The position numbers and the translations under genes were made by a program. Positions 35,132 to 43,366 of a stretch of DNA of 64,000 nucleotides are shown piece after piece (position 1 is the first letter of the stretch; every line of letters begins with the position of its first letter). The notes under the pieces were generated by a model. That model saw nothing but the letters and a program-made list of their open reading frames with translations, was not told where the DNA came from and searched no databases. The stretch covers positions 558,001 through 622,000 of the forward strand of contig OX044358.1 of assembly GCA_943846665.1 (NCBI GenBank). Reading direction: 5' to 3'. The stretch is from Arcticimaribacter sp002477625 (GTDB lineage Bacteria; Bacteroidota; Bacteroidia; Flavobacteriales; Flavobacteriaceae).

Positions 35132-35590
35132 ATGCTTGCAGCTGCAACTCCCTTAAGTCTAGAACAAAAAACCGTTTTCAAGTGGTTGAACATAAAGAAC
35201 AACCCGTCAGAACGGGCTAATGCTTCCTTCAATTATATGAAGCTTATACGCACAGGGATCAAATGCAGTTCCATTACTTCTTTTCTTAAGCACTCGCAAC
35301 TTTCGCAAAAACAACTTTCCAAAATCATACATCTTTCGGAACGCACATTGCAGCGGAATCCGCCCGAAAAATTACTCGACCTTGGAGCCTCCGAAAAACT
35401 CATTGAACTATGTCGTCTTTTTCACAAGGGCATAACCGTTTTTAATAATAAAGAAAAACTGCTTCTCTGGATCAACAGACCCAACCTGCCGTTGAACAAC
35501 CAAACCCCCCTAGAGCTTATGGAAACAAGCTTGGGTATGGATATGGTCCACGATGAATTAATCAAAATCGAACAGGGTGTATTCTCATGA
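35132..35590 (+). CDS. Type II antitoxin, Xre/MbcA/ParS family
   Basis: 152 residues. The central part (about 43-76) reads as an Xre-type helix-turn-helix: SSITSFLKHSQLSQKQLSKIIHLSERTLQRN. The C-terminal part (about 95-150) matches the DUF2384 toxin-binding domain: LCRLFHKGITVFNNKEKLLLWINRP, LNNQTPLELMETSLGMDMVHDELIKIEQGV. It neutralises the RES toxin encoded next and should repress its own operon. The stop overlaps the toxin start by four bases (ATGA), so expression is coupled. Operator and -7 box are upstream. Confidence 0.92.
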   Translation: MLAAATPLSLEQKTVFKWLNIKNNPSERANASFNYMKLIRTGIKCSSITSFLKHSQLSQKQLSKIIHLSERTLQRNPPEKLLDLGASEKLIELCRLFHKGITVFNNKEKLLLWINRPNLPLNNQTPLELMETSLGMDMVHDELIKIEQGVFS

Positions 35591-36045
35591 TCGTTTATCG
35601 CATTGCAAAAAAAGAATACATTGAAGATCTCAGTGGAAATGGTGCCAAACTTACGGGTGGACGCTGGAACCCCAAGGGAATACCCGTCTTGTACTGTGCC
35701 TCAACTTCCTCCTTAGCAATCCTTGAGAAATTGGTTAGCATTGACATGGATCTTTTACCCGATGATTTGTGTATCGCTGCTTTAGAAATTCCAAAGAGTA
35801 AAATTTTAAAAATACCCGAAGAAGAACTTCCAAAAAACTGGAACCACTACCCCAGTCCAGATGCCTTAAAAAGTATTGGTAAAAGCTGGATTGCACTGGG
35901 GAATTATTGCACCCTACAAATCCCAAGTGCAGTGAATCCTTTGGAGTCAAATTATCTCATCAATGTCAAACATCCTTTGATGGAAAAAATCAAGATTAAA
36001 GAAGTAACCCCTTTTCGTATCGACAACAGATTGTCGAAATATTAA
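35587..36045 (+). CDS. RES-domain toxin (NAD+ phosphorylase family)
   Basis: 152 residues. RES toxins consume NAD+ with phosphate and stop growth. The family's Arg-Glu-Ser residues are visible: VYRIAKKEY at the N-terminus, GGRWNPKG (Arg26), VLYCASTSSLAILEKLV (Tyr36, Glu47), and IPSAVNPLESNYLINVKHP (Ser114, Asn122). The length is normal and no break is seen, so it looks intact. The start is fixed by the ATGA overlap with the antitoxin. The 3' end lies 9 bases before the convergent glutamate-synthase-like gene. Confidence 0.93.
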   Translation: MIVYRIAKKEYIEDLSGNGAKLTGGRWNPKGIPVLYCASTSSLAILEKLVSIDMDLLPDDLCIAALEIPKSKILKIPEEELPKNWNHYPSPDALKSIGKSWIALGNYCTLQIPSAVNPLESNYLINVKHPLMEKIKIKEVTPFRIDNRLSKY

Positions 36046-36053
36046 AATGCGAT

Positions 36054-37580
36054 TTATAAGAACGCGTCTTGTTTTGTATAGGGGAAAATTTCATCATATT
36101 TTTTAATGAGATTCATTCCAATACGACGGTTGATGTGTTTACGATCGAGCTGATCTGGAGAACTCAAACCCGATGCAGCTATCAACTCGGTAAAACTCTT
36201 AAGGGTTTTTCTATGAAAATTGGCTACACGTACAGACTTATCGTTCACATCCAGCCCACTCATAAGGGATTTATTCTGGGTTGCAACTCCAACTGGGCAG
36301 GAATTTGTATTACACTCCAGGGCCTGAATACACCCAATTGCCATCATCATGGCACGAGCACAACTCACCATATCTGCACCCAATGCAAGGGCACGAGCGA
36401 TGTGGAAACCTGTTAAGATTTTTCCCGAAGCCATTAGCTTAATTTCATCTTTTAATCCATAGCCAACCAAAGTGTCGTAGGCAAAAGCCAAACCGTCGCG
36501 AAGTGGAACCCCTAGCGAGTTTGAAAACTCAACTGGAGCAGCTCCTGTACCTCCTTCTCCCCCATCGATGGTGATGAAATCTGGCGAAACTCCAGTAGCA
36601 ATCATGGCTTTACAGATGTCTATAAATTCTTGTTTTTTACCTATGCACAATTTAAAGCCCACTGGCTTTCCGTTGGAACGCTCACGTAAGAGGGAAATGA
36701 ATTCAATCAATTCAGTAGGGTTTGAAAAAGCAGAATGACTGGGAGGTGAATGCACGTCAATATGGGGCTCTACATCTCGAATAGCTGCAATTTCAGGTGT
36801 ATTCTTGGCAGCAGGTAAGATTCCTCCATGCCCGGGTTTCGCTCCCTGAGAGATTTTTATTTCGATCATACGCACCGAATCTAAATTCGCTTTCTTTGCA
36901 AAGGAATCTTGGCAAAACCTGCCTTCTTTAGTTCTACATCCAAAATATCCTGTTCCTATTTGCCAAATCAAATCGCCTTGAGGTTCTAAATGAAAAGGGC
37001 TGATGGATCCTTCACCTGTATTTTGAGCAAAGCCACCTATTTTGGCTCCCTTGTTTAATGCCAAAACGGCATTCTTACTCAACGAGCCATAACTCATTGC
37101 GGATATATTGAGAAGGCTTGCAGAATACGGTTGCCTACAATGCTTCCCACCAACAGCAATTCGGGGTTTTGTATCTATTTTAGACTCATCCAAAGCATAC
37201 ATCGAATGGTTCATCCATTCATAGCCTGAACGGTAAACGTCCATTTGAGTTCCAAAAGGAACCGTATCGGTTACGTCCTTTGCCCGCTGGTAGATCAGGC
37301 TTCGAAACATACGATTAATCGGACGTCCTTGGGTATCCGTCTCAACAAAGTATTGCATGATTTCTGGTCGAATGGCCTCCAACATATATCGGAAGTGGCC
37401 AAGTACTGGGAAGTTTCGAAGAATCGTTTGTCTTTTTTGTGATAAATCATAAAAACCCAATAAAATTATCGGGGCAGTTAGCGTCAAACTCCAAAGAACG
37501 GGTTGCCAAAAGAGATAGATAAGTCCCGTTAAAAAAAGCGAAAGAAAGGATAAAAAGAAAAAACCTGTGCGAACTTTCAT
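36054..37580 (-). CDS. FMN-binding glutamate synthase family protein
   Basis: 508 residues from the ATG at 37580; the longer frame to 37607 begins with TTG and adds nine residues. Two N-terminal transmembrane segments (GFFFLSFLSLFLTGLIYLFW and the next) anchor it. The rest is the FMN-binding synthase domain of glutamate synthase (GltB-like): INISAMSYGSLSKNAVLALN, NTGEGSISPFH, ISQGAKPGHGGILP, IDGGEGGTGAAPVEFSN, and the cysteine cluster region NTNSCPVGVATQN. It lacks the amidotransferase domain, so it is not classical glutamate synthase; the physiological substrate of this membrane-linked family is unknown. Confidence 0.9.
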   Translation of the reverse strand: MKVRTGFFFLSFLSLFLTGLIYLFWQPVLWSLTLTAPIILLGFYDLSQKRQTILRNFPVLGHFRYMLEAIRPEIMQYFVETDTQGRPINRMFRSLIYQRAKDVTDTVPFGTQMDVYRSGYEWMNHSMYALDESKIDTKPRIAVGGKHCRQPYSASLLNISAMSYGSLSKNAVLALNKGAKIGGFAQNTGEGSISPFHLEPQGDLIWQIGTGYFGCRTKEGRFCQDSFAKKANLDSVRMIEIKISQGAKPGHGGILPAAKNTPEIAAIRDVEPHIDVHSPPSHSAFSNPTELIEFISLLRERSNGKPVGFKLCIGKKQEFIDICKAMIATGVSPDFITIDGGEGGTGAAPVEFSNSLGVPLRDGLAFAYDTLVGYGLKDEIKLMASGKILTGFHIARALALGADMVSCARAMMMAIGCIQALECNTNSCPVGVATQNKSLMSGLDVNDKSVRVANFHRKTLKSFTELIAASGLSSPDQLDRKHINRRIGMNLIKKYDEIFPYTKQDAFL

Positions 37581-37660
37581 AAGAATATAAATTAGGGAAT
37601 CTTTCAAGATTCAGTCTAAAGTTAATAAATCTAGTCGGTTATTGGTTTAAAGATAATCAT

Positions 37661-38422
37661 TCAAAAATTGATATAGCGTACAGACCAATGTGCAATCATA
37701 TCACCAGCATATAAAGAATCGCGTTTGTCGGTCAATAAATGATCGGCACCATCCAATGAAATAAAGCTTTTCGGATGCCAGGCGGCTTGATAAATCTGAG
37801 CTGCATTTTCAATTCCCACTGTAGTATCTTGTGGAGAATGCAGAACCAAAAGAGGAAGTTTCAAACCCCGGATGGTTTGTTCCATATTCTTTTCGTTTAA
37901 ATCATCCAAAAACTGTTTTTGAATCTTAAATTTTCTCCCTCCAATATTCAAAACTGCTTCTCCTTTCTTCTCAATCTCCGTAATGCCAGATTTCAAAAGA
38001 TGAGTAACATGCTGAGGATTGGATGGCGCTCCTAGGGTAGCAACCGCTTTAATACTAGGCAGAAATTGTGAAGCAAAAACAACAGCAGCACCTCCGAGAG
38101 AGTGTCCAATAATGATTTTTGGCGCCTCGTGATGTTCCTCTAAATAGCGAGCAGCTGCAACTAAATCTTGCACATTAGAAGAGAAATTGGTTTGTTCGAA
38201 AGCTCCTTCACTCTCTCCTAGACCAGTAAAATCAGAACGCAAAACAGCTATACCAGCTTTATTGAGGGCACGACCAATATTACGGACCGCTAGAAAATTC
38301 TTGTTGCACGTAAAACAATGGGCAAAAAGCGCATAGCCGATAACAACTTCTTCTGGCATTTCAAGCTTTGCTGCTAATTTGTAACCCGATGCATTTTCAA
38401 AAAATATTTGTTTTTGATTCAT
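37661..38422 (-). CDS. Alpha/beta hydrolase
   Basis: 253 residues, cytoplasmic by appearance. FAHCFTCNKNFLAVRNIGRAL is the oxyanion-loop region, the nucleophile Ser is in IIGHSLGGAAVVFAS, Asp in LVLHSPQDTTVGI and His in DGADHLLTD. In many Bacteroidota this hydrolase is the N-terminal half of a larger protein that ends in an OsmC-like peroxidase domain; here the frame stops after the hydrolase. The substrate is unknown. It is a single minus-strand gene, divergent from alkB. Confidence 0.85.
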   Translation of the reverse strand: MNQKQIFFENASGYKLAAKLEMPEEVVIGYALFAHCFTCNKNFLAVRNIGRALNKAGIAVLRSDFTGLGESEGAFEQTNFSSNVQDLVAAARYLEEHHEAPKIIIGHSLGGAAVVFASQFLPSIKAVATLGAPSNPQHVTHLLKSGITEIEKKGEAVLNIGGRKFKIQKQFLDDLNEKNMEQTIRGLKLPLLVLHSPQDTTVGIENAAQIYQAAWHPKSFISLDGADHLLTDKRDSLYAGDMIAHWSVRYINF

Positions 38423-38501
38423 TTAAAATTGATTTGAGGATTGAGAAAAAAAGATAATAAAAGCTGAAAGAACTGGATAACGAAAATTGTTAAATAACCC
38501 G

Positions 38502-38509
38502 TATTTTTG
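38502..38509 (+). promoter_or_regulatory. Candidate -7 box close to the alkB start
   Basis: TATTTTTG (38502-38509) ends three bases before the ATG at 38513. Such closeness implies a leaderless or nearly leaderless transcript. No -33 element at regular distance is seen. Confidence 0.35.
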
Positions 38510-38512
38510 AAT

Positions 38513-39124
38513 ATGCTTGAACTTTTTCCAGAAAACGAAACCCCTTGGACTCCAAAACTCCGGGATGCAGAATTGCGCTATTACCCTAATTTTTGGACTG
38601 AGGAAGAAGCAACTATGTTATTCCAAACCTTGCTGCAAGAAATTCCATGGAGACAAGACCCCATTACAATTTTCGGAAAAACATATCCACAACCTCGATT
38701 GACTTCTTTACACAGCAAAGACAGACAGCCGTATAGCTATTCTGGGATTCAAATGAATCCCGAACCCATGTCGAAAACACTAGCAGGGCTTTTGGATAAA
38801 ATTAAAACGGTAGAAGAAAATGATTTTACATCTGTATTATTGAACCAATACAGAAATGGAATGGATAGTAATGGATGGCATTCGGATGATGAGAAGGAAT
38901 TAGGGAAGCACCCGATTATAGCTTCCGTTAGTTTTGGAGAAGAACGTTATTTTCACCTCAAACACAAAACACACAAAGAAGAGCGCTTAAAAATAAAATT
39001 GGGTCACGGGAGTTTGTTGATCATGGGAGGTGCCATGCAAGAACACTGGCAGCACCAGATTGCCAAAACGAAACGCGCAATAGGTGGACGAATTAACTTG
39101 ACCTTTAGAAAAATAAAGGCATAA
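38513..39124 (+). CDS. alkB: Alpha-ketoglutarate-dependent dioxygenase AlkB-like
   Basis: 203 residues from the ATG at 38513. The longer frame begins with TTG inside the -7 box. It is an Fe(II)/2-oxoglutarate dioxygenase that removes alkyl damage from bases. Iron ligands: HSD in GWHSDDEKELG, and the distal His in EHWQHQIAKT; 2-oxoglutarate-binding Arg in GGRINLTFR. The conserved NQYRNGMDSNGWH segment and PRLTSLHSKDR nucleotide-recognition lid fit the ALKBH2/3-like branch of Bacteroidota. A single gene. Confidence 0.93.
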   Translation: MLELFPENETPWTPKLRDAELRYYPNFWTEEEATMLFQTLLQEIPWRQDPITIFGKTYPQPRLTSLHSKDRQPYSYSGIQMNPEPMSKTLAGLLDKIKTVEENDFTSVLLNQYRNGMDSNGWHSDDEKELGKHPIIASVSFGEERYFHLKHKTHKEERLKIKLGHGSLLIMGGAMQEHWQHQIAKTKRAIGGRINLTFRKIKA

Positions 39125-39172
39125 AAAACCTCATTTAAGTAATTTAATTACAGAATATATAATTCCTATACC

Positions 39173-39180
39173 TAAATTTG
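39173..39180 (+). promoter_or_regulatory. Candidate -7 box upstream of the DUF5916 gene
   Basis: TAAATTTG, a perfect TAnnTTTG, 29 bases before the TTG start at 39210. No -33 TTG is obvious. Confidence 0.4.
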
Positions 39181-39209
39181 ACTTCAAATAACAAATACAT
39201 AAGTTTAGG

Positions 39210-41414
39210 TTGAATAACAAACGAATACTCTGCATATTATCTTGCCTAATTTCAATCCTGACTTTTGCGCAAAAACCCCTCGAAGCCCAAGTAAAGTTTA
39301 CAGCTCAAGAAATAAATATTGATGGTTTTGAAAATGAAAAAGTTTGGGAAACTGTTGATGAAATTTCTAATTTCTGGCAGTGGTTTCCAACCGACAGTCT
39401 AAGAGCAGAACAACGAACCACAGCTAAGTTCCTCTTCGATGATGTCAATTTATATATCTTGGTAACTTCATACTCAGAATCATCTGATTATATCATTCCA
39501 TCCCTGCGAAGAGATTATTCCGGAGCTGGTAATGATAACGTAACCTTAATTCTAGATACATTCATGGATGGAACAAACGGCTTTATGTTTGGCACCAACC
39601 CCTTGGGCGTAAAAAGAGAATCTTTAATATCGAATGGAGGTAATGATTTCGAGAAAGATTTCAATAAAAGTTGGGATGTGAAATGGGAAACTGAAGCTAC
39701 ACAGCAGGATGGAAAAACCGTATCTGAAATTAAAATACCCTTAAAATCAATTCAATACCCTGAAGGATCTACTCAATGGCGAATGAATTTATATCGACAC
39801 GATACCCACACCAAACAATGGTACACATGGGCCAACATACCCCAAAATCAAACCATAGCCGGTATGGCTTTTATGGGGATTTTGAATTTCGAAAAACCTT
39901 TGAAGAAGTCTGGAAAAACAGTAGCCCTTATCCCGTATGTAGGCGGATCAGTTCAAAAAGATTTTGATCTTGATGAACAAAAAAACATATTGAACTACGG
40001 GGGGGATGCCAAGCTTTCTATTGGAAGTGGAATGAACTTGGATTTGACAATCAATCCGGATTTCTCGCAAGTTGAAGTAGATGATCAAGTCATTAACCTT
40101 AGTCGATTTGAAATTAGTCTACCCGAAAAGAGGCAATTCTTTATTCAAAACAGTGACTTATTTGTGAATTTTGGAGATCGAAGAGAAGCACAGCCTTTCT
40201 TTTCTAGAAGAATAGGTGTTGCTAAAGATACCGCTGGAACAACCTTTGAAAATAAAATCATTGCTGGAGTTCGACTCAGTGGTAAAATAAACAATGATTT
40301 ACGTCTGGGCTTTTTGAATATGCAAACTGCCGAAGATCCTACCAATCAAATTGCAGGTAACAATAATACTGTTTTCACCTTACAGAAAAAGGTGCTGGAT
40401 CGTTCCAATTTGGGCTTTATCTTTGTGAATCGACAGACTACGGGTGCGCCTGATTTTGAACATAGGCAAGACAGTTTTAATCGTGTGGTTGGGGTTGACT
40501 TTAATTTGGCATCGAAGAGTAATCGTTGGACCGGTAGAACATTTTTACATCAGTCTTTTAGTCCAGATAAACCAAAAGAAGCCTATGCGTCTGGGTTGAA
40601 CTTAGAATACAATGCCCGTGTACATTCTGTATCCTACGGTGCGGTTCGTATAGGCGACAACTACCAATCGGATTTAGGTTTTATTCGCCGAACGGGGATT
40701 TTAAAAAACTATTTTCGCTACACCTACCGCATTTGGTTGAAATCCAAAAGCCTCCGTTCCATAAACCTTTCGCAAACCTTTTATTACGTTGGGCGTCCAA
40801 AAGATAATTATTTATTAACCGATCGTGGAAACTGGTCGAACATTGAATTTTCCTTTAAAAATCAAGCCCGACTTCAATTACGCTACAGCAATCGTTATAC
40901 CTACTTACTCGATTCATTTGACCCTACACGAAGTAATGCACAGGTACCTCTAGAAGGGCGGACGGGATACAATTATAACGATGCAGAAGTATCGTTTCAA
41001 TCGGATCGAAGTGACGTTTTCAATTTCAACATCAAAAGTACCTATGGAAGCTTCTACAACGGAACTAAATTTTCGGTGTCTTCTCAAATGAATTATCGCG
41101 TTCAACCCTATTTTACAGCAAGTATGCGGTTCAATTTTGATCAGATCAGACTTCCTGCACCCTATGCATCTGCCGATTTAATATTGATTGGACCTAAAGC
41201 AGATGTAACCTTTAATAAAAAATTATTCTGGGGAACCTTTTTCCAGTACAGTTCTCAGTCTGAAAATTTTGGAATTAACTCTCGTTTACAATGGAGATTT
41301 AGTCCCTTATCCGATTTTTACCTAGTTTATAATGATAATTACTTTGTAACCGATACTTTTGTACCCAAAGTCCGTAGTTTAACCTTTAAGTTAACCTATT
41401 GGTTTAACAAATAA
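39210..41414 (+). CDS. DUF5916 outer-membrane protein with CBM9-like domain
   Basis: 734 residues from a TTG at 39210. An in-frame stop lies at 39189 and no ATG is available, while the TTG opens onto a good signal peptide (NNKRILCILSCLISILTFAQ), so a UUG start is likely. The first 220 residues resemble a carbohydrate-binding module of family 9 type (INIDGFENEKVWETV, DTFMDGTNGFMFGTNPLG). The rest is a DUF5916 domain rich in alternating strands with aromatic residues, ending WFNK, consistent with an outer-membrane beta-barrel. No function is proven. The DUF4369 lipoprotein gene follows 11 bases later. Confidence 0.87.
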   Translation: MNNKRILCILSCLISILTFAQKPLEAQVKFTAQEINIDGFENEKVWETVDEISNFWQWFPTDSLRAEQRTTAKFLFDDVNLYILVTSYSESSDYIIPSLRRDYSGAGNDNVTLILDTFMDGTNGFMFGTNPLGVKRESLISNGGNDFEKDFNKSWDVKWETEATQQDGKTVSEIKIPLKSIQYPEGSTQWRMNLYRHDTHTKQWYTWANIPQNQTIAGMAFMGILNFEKPLKKSGKTVALIPYVGGSVQKDFDLDEQKNILNYGGDAKLSIGSGMNLDLTINPDFSQVEVDDQVINLSRFEISLPEKRQFFIQNSDLFVNFGDRREAQPFFSRRIGVAKDTAGTTFENKIIAGVRLSGKINNDLRLGFLNMQTAEDPTNQIAGNNNTVFTLQKKVLDRSNLGFIFVNRQTTGAPDFEHRQDSFNRVVGVDFNLASKSNRWTGRTFLHQSFSPDKPKEAYASGLNLEYNARVHSVSYGAVRIGDNYQSDLGFIRRTGILKNYFRYTYRIWLKSKSLRSINLSQTFYYVGRPKDNYLLTDRGNWSNIEFSFKNQARLQLRYSNRYTYLLDSFDPTRSNAQVPLEGRTGYNYNDAEVSFQSDRSDVFNFNIKSTYGSFYNGTKFSVSSQMNYRVQPYFTASMRFNFDQIRLPAPYASADLILIGPKADVTFNKKLFWGTFFQYSSQSENFGINSRLQWRFSPLSDFYLVYNDNYFVTDTFVPKVRSLTFKLTYWFNK

Positions 41415-41425
41415 CAACCTGTTTT

Positions 41426-42133
41426 ATGAGATCCCTTTGTACACTATTTATTTTAAGCCTCTTAATTTCTTGCGGTTCACCTAGTAAAAAAGCAATGCGC
41501 GTTACCGGTACGATTGACGGCTTAAGAAAAGGTACCTTATACCTACAAAAGGTTCAAGATTCTGCTCTGGTAAACATCGATTCATTTAAAGTTGAAAAAG
41601 ACAAACCCTTTTCCCTAGGAGATGACCTCGATTCTGCAGAGATCTATTATTTATATTTAGAAAAGGAAGATGGCGATAGCTTAAATGATCGCATACAATT
41701 CTTTGGTGAAAAAGGCGAAATCACAATCAATACTCTATTGAAAACTTTTGATAGTAGTGCCCAAATCTCCGGGTCTGAAAATCACGTGTTATTAGAAGAA
41801 TACCAGTCCATGCTCAAAAAATTTAATGATAAAAGCTTGGATCTTGTCAAGGCGTATTTAGAAGAAGATTCGCTGAGCCTAGAAGAACGAGAAGCTAACT
41901 TTAGTAAAGAATCTAAAAACCTATTGAGACGACGATATTTATTTGCTTTGAACTACGCCACCAACCATGCGGATAAAGAAGTTGCAGCTTATATCGGTGC
42001 CTATGAAGTCAATGATGCAAATCCAAAATTCTTGGATAGCCTGTACAGCAAATTATCTGAAAACGTAAAAAGCTCAACCTATGGGGCTGAGCTTAATGCA
42101 TATCTAACTTCTTTAAAGGAAGTTAAAGAGTAA
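41426..42133 (+). CDS. DUF4369 domain lipoprotein
   Basis: 235 residues with lipobox LLISC (Cys16). The region from about residue 24 to 110 (VTGTIDGLRKGTLYLQKVQD, DSFKVEKDKPFSLG, FFGEKGEITINT) matches DUF4369, a beta-rich domain usually found at the N-terminus of thioredoxin-like lipoproteins. Here the thioredoxin part is missing and the rest (about 115-235) is a charged helical domain. It is probably anchored in the envelope. It lies 11 bases after the DUF5916 gene and is likely in the same operon. It runs toward the minus-strand 90-residue gene, five bases away. Confidence 0.82.
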   Translation: MRSLCTLFILSLLISCGSPSKKAMRVTGTIDGLRKGTLYLQKVQDSALVNIDSFKVEKDKPFSLGDDLDSAEIYYLYLEKEDGDSLNDRIQFFGEKGEITINTLLKTFDSSAQISGSENHVLLEEYQSMLKKFNDKSLDLVKAYLEEDSLSLEEREANFSKESKNLLRRRYLFALNYATNHADKEVAAYIGAYEVNDANPKFLDSLYSKLSENVKSSTYGAELNAYLTSLKEVKE

Positions 42134-42138
42134 GTAAC

Positions 42139-42411
42139 TTATTTAAGCTTTGTAATCTTTTCTGAGATAGCAGCAGTTGTTGTGTTTAATTCTTCAACGA
42201 TTGAGTTGAAGTGTTTCTTAGCAGAAGTACCTTCAGCATAATCGTGAATTTTCATGATCAATTCATCGAATAATACGATTGCTTCATCAATCAGTTTTTC
42301 ACTTTTCGTAAAATCTCCTTTAGGATTCATAAGCTCCCACACGTAGATTTCTTCGATCAAAGCACCAACGCTATTATTGATATCTTTTTTGAGTTGTTTT
42401 TTACTAGCCAT
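42139..42411 (-). CDS. Conserved hypothetical 90-residue helical protein
   Basis: 90 residues: acidic and basic residues alternate, all-helical appearance (KKQLKKDINNSVGALIEEIYVWEL, EKLIDEAIVLFDELIMKIHDY, KKHFNSIVEELNTTTAAISEKITKL). It resembles small conserved Bacteroidota proteins of unknown function. No signal peptide, no Cys. A single gene; ATG at 42411 with no competing start. Codon use looks normal for the window. Confidence 0.72.
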   Translation of the reverse strand: MASKKQLKKDINNSVGALIEEIYVWELMNPKGDFTKSEKLIDEAIVLFDELIMKIHDYAEGTSAKKHFNSIVEELNTTTAAISEKITKLK

Positions 42412-42509
42412 AATGCTTGTTTATTTTTGGTAAAGGTATTGAAAATTATTTTGATTTAAGAGGTGAACATTCACATCAAATCACAGAAACAGCAAGTTAC
42501 CATTTTTGA

Positions 42510-42956
42510 CTACTTTAATTGCTGCAACGCCTTTTTGATATGCGTATCGGGCATCAGACTGCTATGCACATAAGACACCAATCCTTCTTTGTCAATTACA
42601 AAGGTTATCCGCTTGGTATACAAACCGAAGAGGATTTTTGGCAACTTAAATAAGCGTTGAACTTTCTTCTTCGAATCTGACAATAAAATAAAAGGAAGCT
42701 TGTGGCGCGCAGCAAATTTCTGGTGGCTTTTAACGCCATCAGAACTGATCCCGATTACCTCAGCACCTAATTGTAAAAAATCTTCGTAGTGGTCTCTAAA
42801 GCTACAGGCTTCAGCTGTACATCCTGGGGTTTCATCTTTTGGATAAAAATAAACTACAAGGGGTTTGACGCCTAACACGGTTTCACTTTTAAAAAGCTCC
42901 CCATGCTGGTTTAGTAATTCAAAATGAGGGATGCGATCTCCTACTTTTAAGCTCAT
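42510..42956 (-). CDS. bcp: Thioredoxin-dependent thiol peroxidase (Bcp/PrxQ)
   Basis: 148 residues of the peroxiredoxin Q/Bcp type. It reduces hydroperoxides with thioredoxin. The peroxidatic Cys46 and resolving Cys51 are in DETPGCTAEACSFRDHYE; PLVVYFYPKD and GISSDGVKSHQKFAARHKLPF are also characteristic. It is the last gene of the idi-PTPS-bcp trio. Its ATG overlaps the PTPS stop by four bases (ATGA), so translation is coupled. Confidence 0.95.
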   Translation of the reverse strand: MSLKVGDRIPHFELLNQHGELFKSETVLGVKPLVVYFYPKDETPGCTAEACSFRDHYEDFLQLGAEVIGISSDGVKSHQKFAARHKLPFILLSDSKKKVQRLFKLPKILFGLYTKRITFVIDKEGLVSYVHSSLMPDTHIKKALQQLK

Positions 42957-43366
42957 AATTTTTCAGAATAGGTGACAAAATTTCGAGGTGTTTCATAAAG
43001 AACAACTTCCATACTCTGCTCACTAGTCAGAATCTTTTTTAGCTTGTTGTAAATAACTACAACGATATTCTCCGCTGTAGGAATTGTATCGGCAAACTCA
43101 TGAACTTCGATGTTAAGATTCTTGTGATCGAAGGCATCTTCAACTTCGGATTTAATGTAATCCTTCAGAACTTTCATATCCATTACATAACCTGTATCCG
43201 GATCTATAGGTCCCGTTACGCTTACAATCAATTCATAATTGTGTCCGTGGAAATTAGGATTGGAGCATTTACCAAAAATAGTATCATTCTGTTCGTCGGA
43301 CCAATCTTTTCGGTACAAGCGGTGTGCAGCATTAAAGTGGGCTTTTCTACTTACGGTTACCTTCAT
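42953..43366 (-). CDS. 6-pyruvoyl-tetrahydropterin synthase / QueD family
   Basis: 137 residues. Zinc ligands His15 (AHFNAAHRL), His40 and His42 (HGH), with the catalytic Cys34 in FGKCSNPNFHGHNYEL. The C(x)5HGH spacing and GPIDPDTGYVMDMKVLKDYI resemble eukaryotic 6-pyruvoyl-tetrahydropterin synthase more than E. coli QueD (CxxxHGH). It could make 6-carboxytetrahydropterin for queuosine or a reduced pterin; no queC/queE/queF neighbours decide this. It overlaps idi and bcp by four bases on each side. Confidence 0.88.
   Translation of the reverse strand: MKVTVSRKAHFNAAHRLYRKDWSDEQNDTIFGKCSNPNFHGHNYELIVSVTGPIDPDTGYVMDMKVLKDYIKSEVEDAFDHKNLNIEVHEFADTIPTAENIVVVIYNKLKKILTSEQSMEVVLYETPRNFVTYSEKL

Noticed and set aside
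39171..39209. CCTAAA / TTTAGG inverted repeat before the DUF5916 gene
   Set aside because: Only six AT-rich base pairs with 27 bases between; it overlaps the -7 box by chance.
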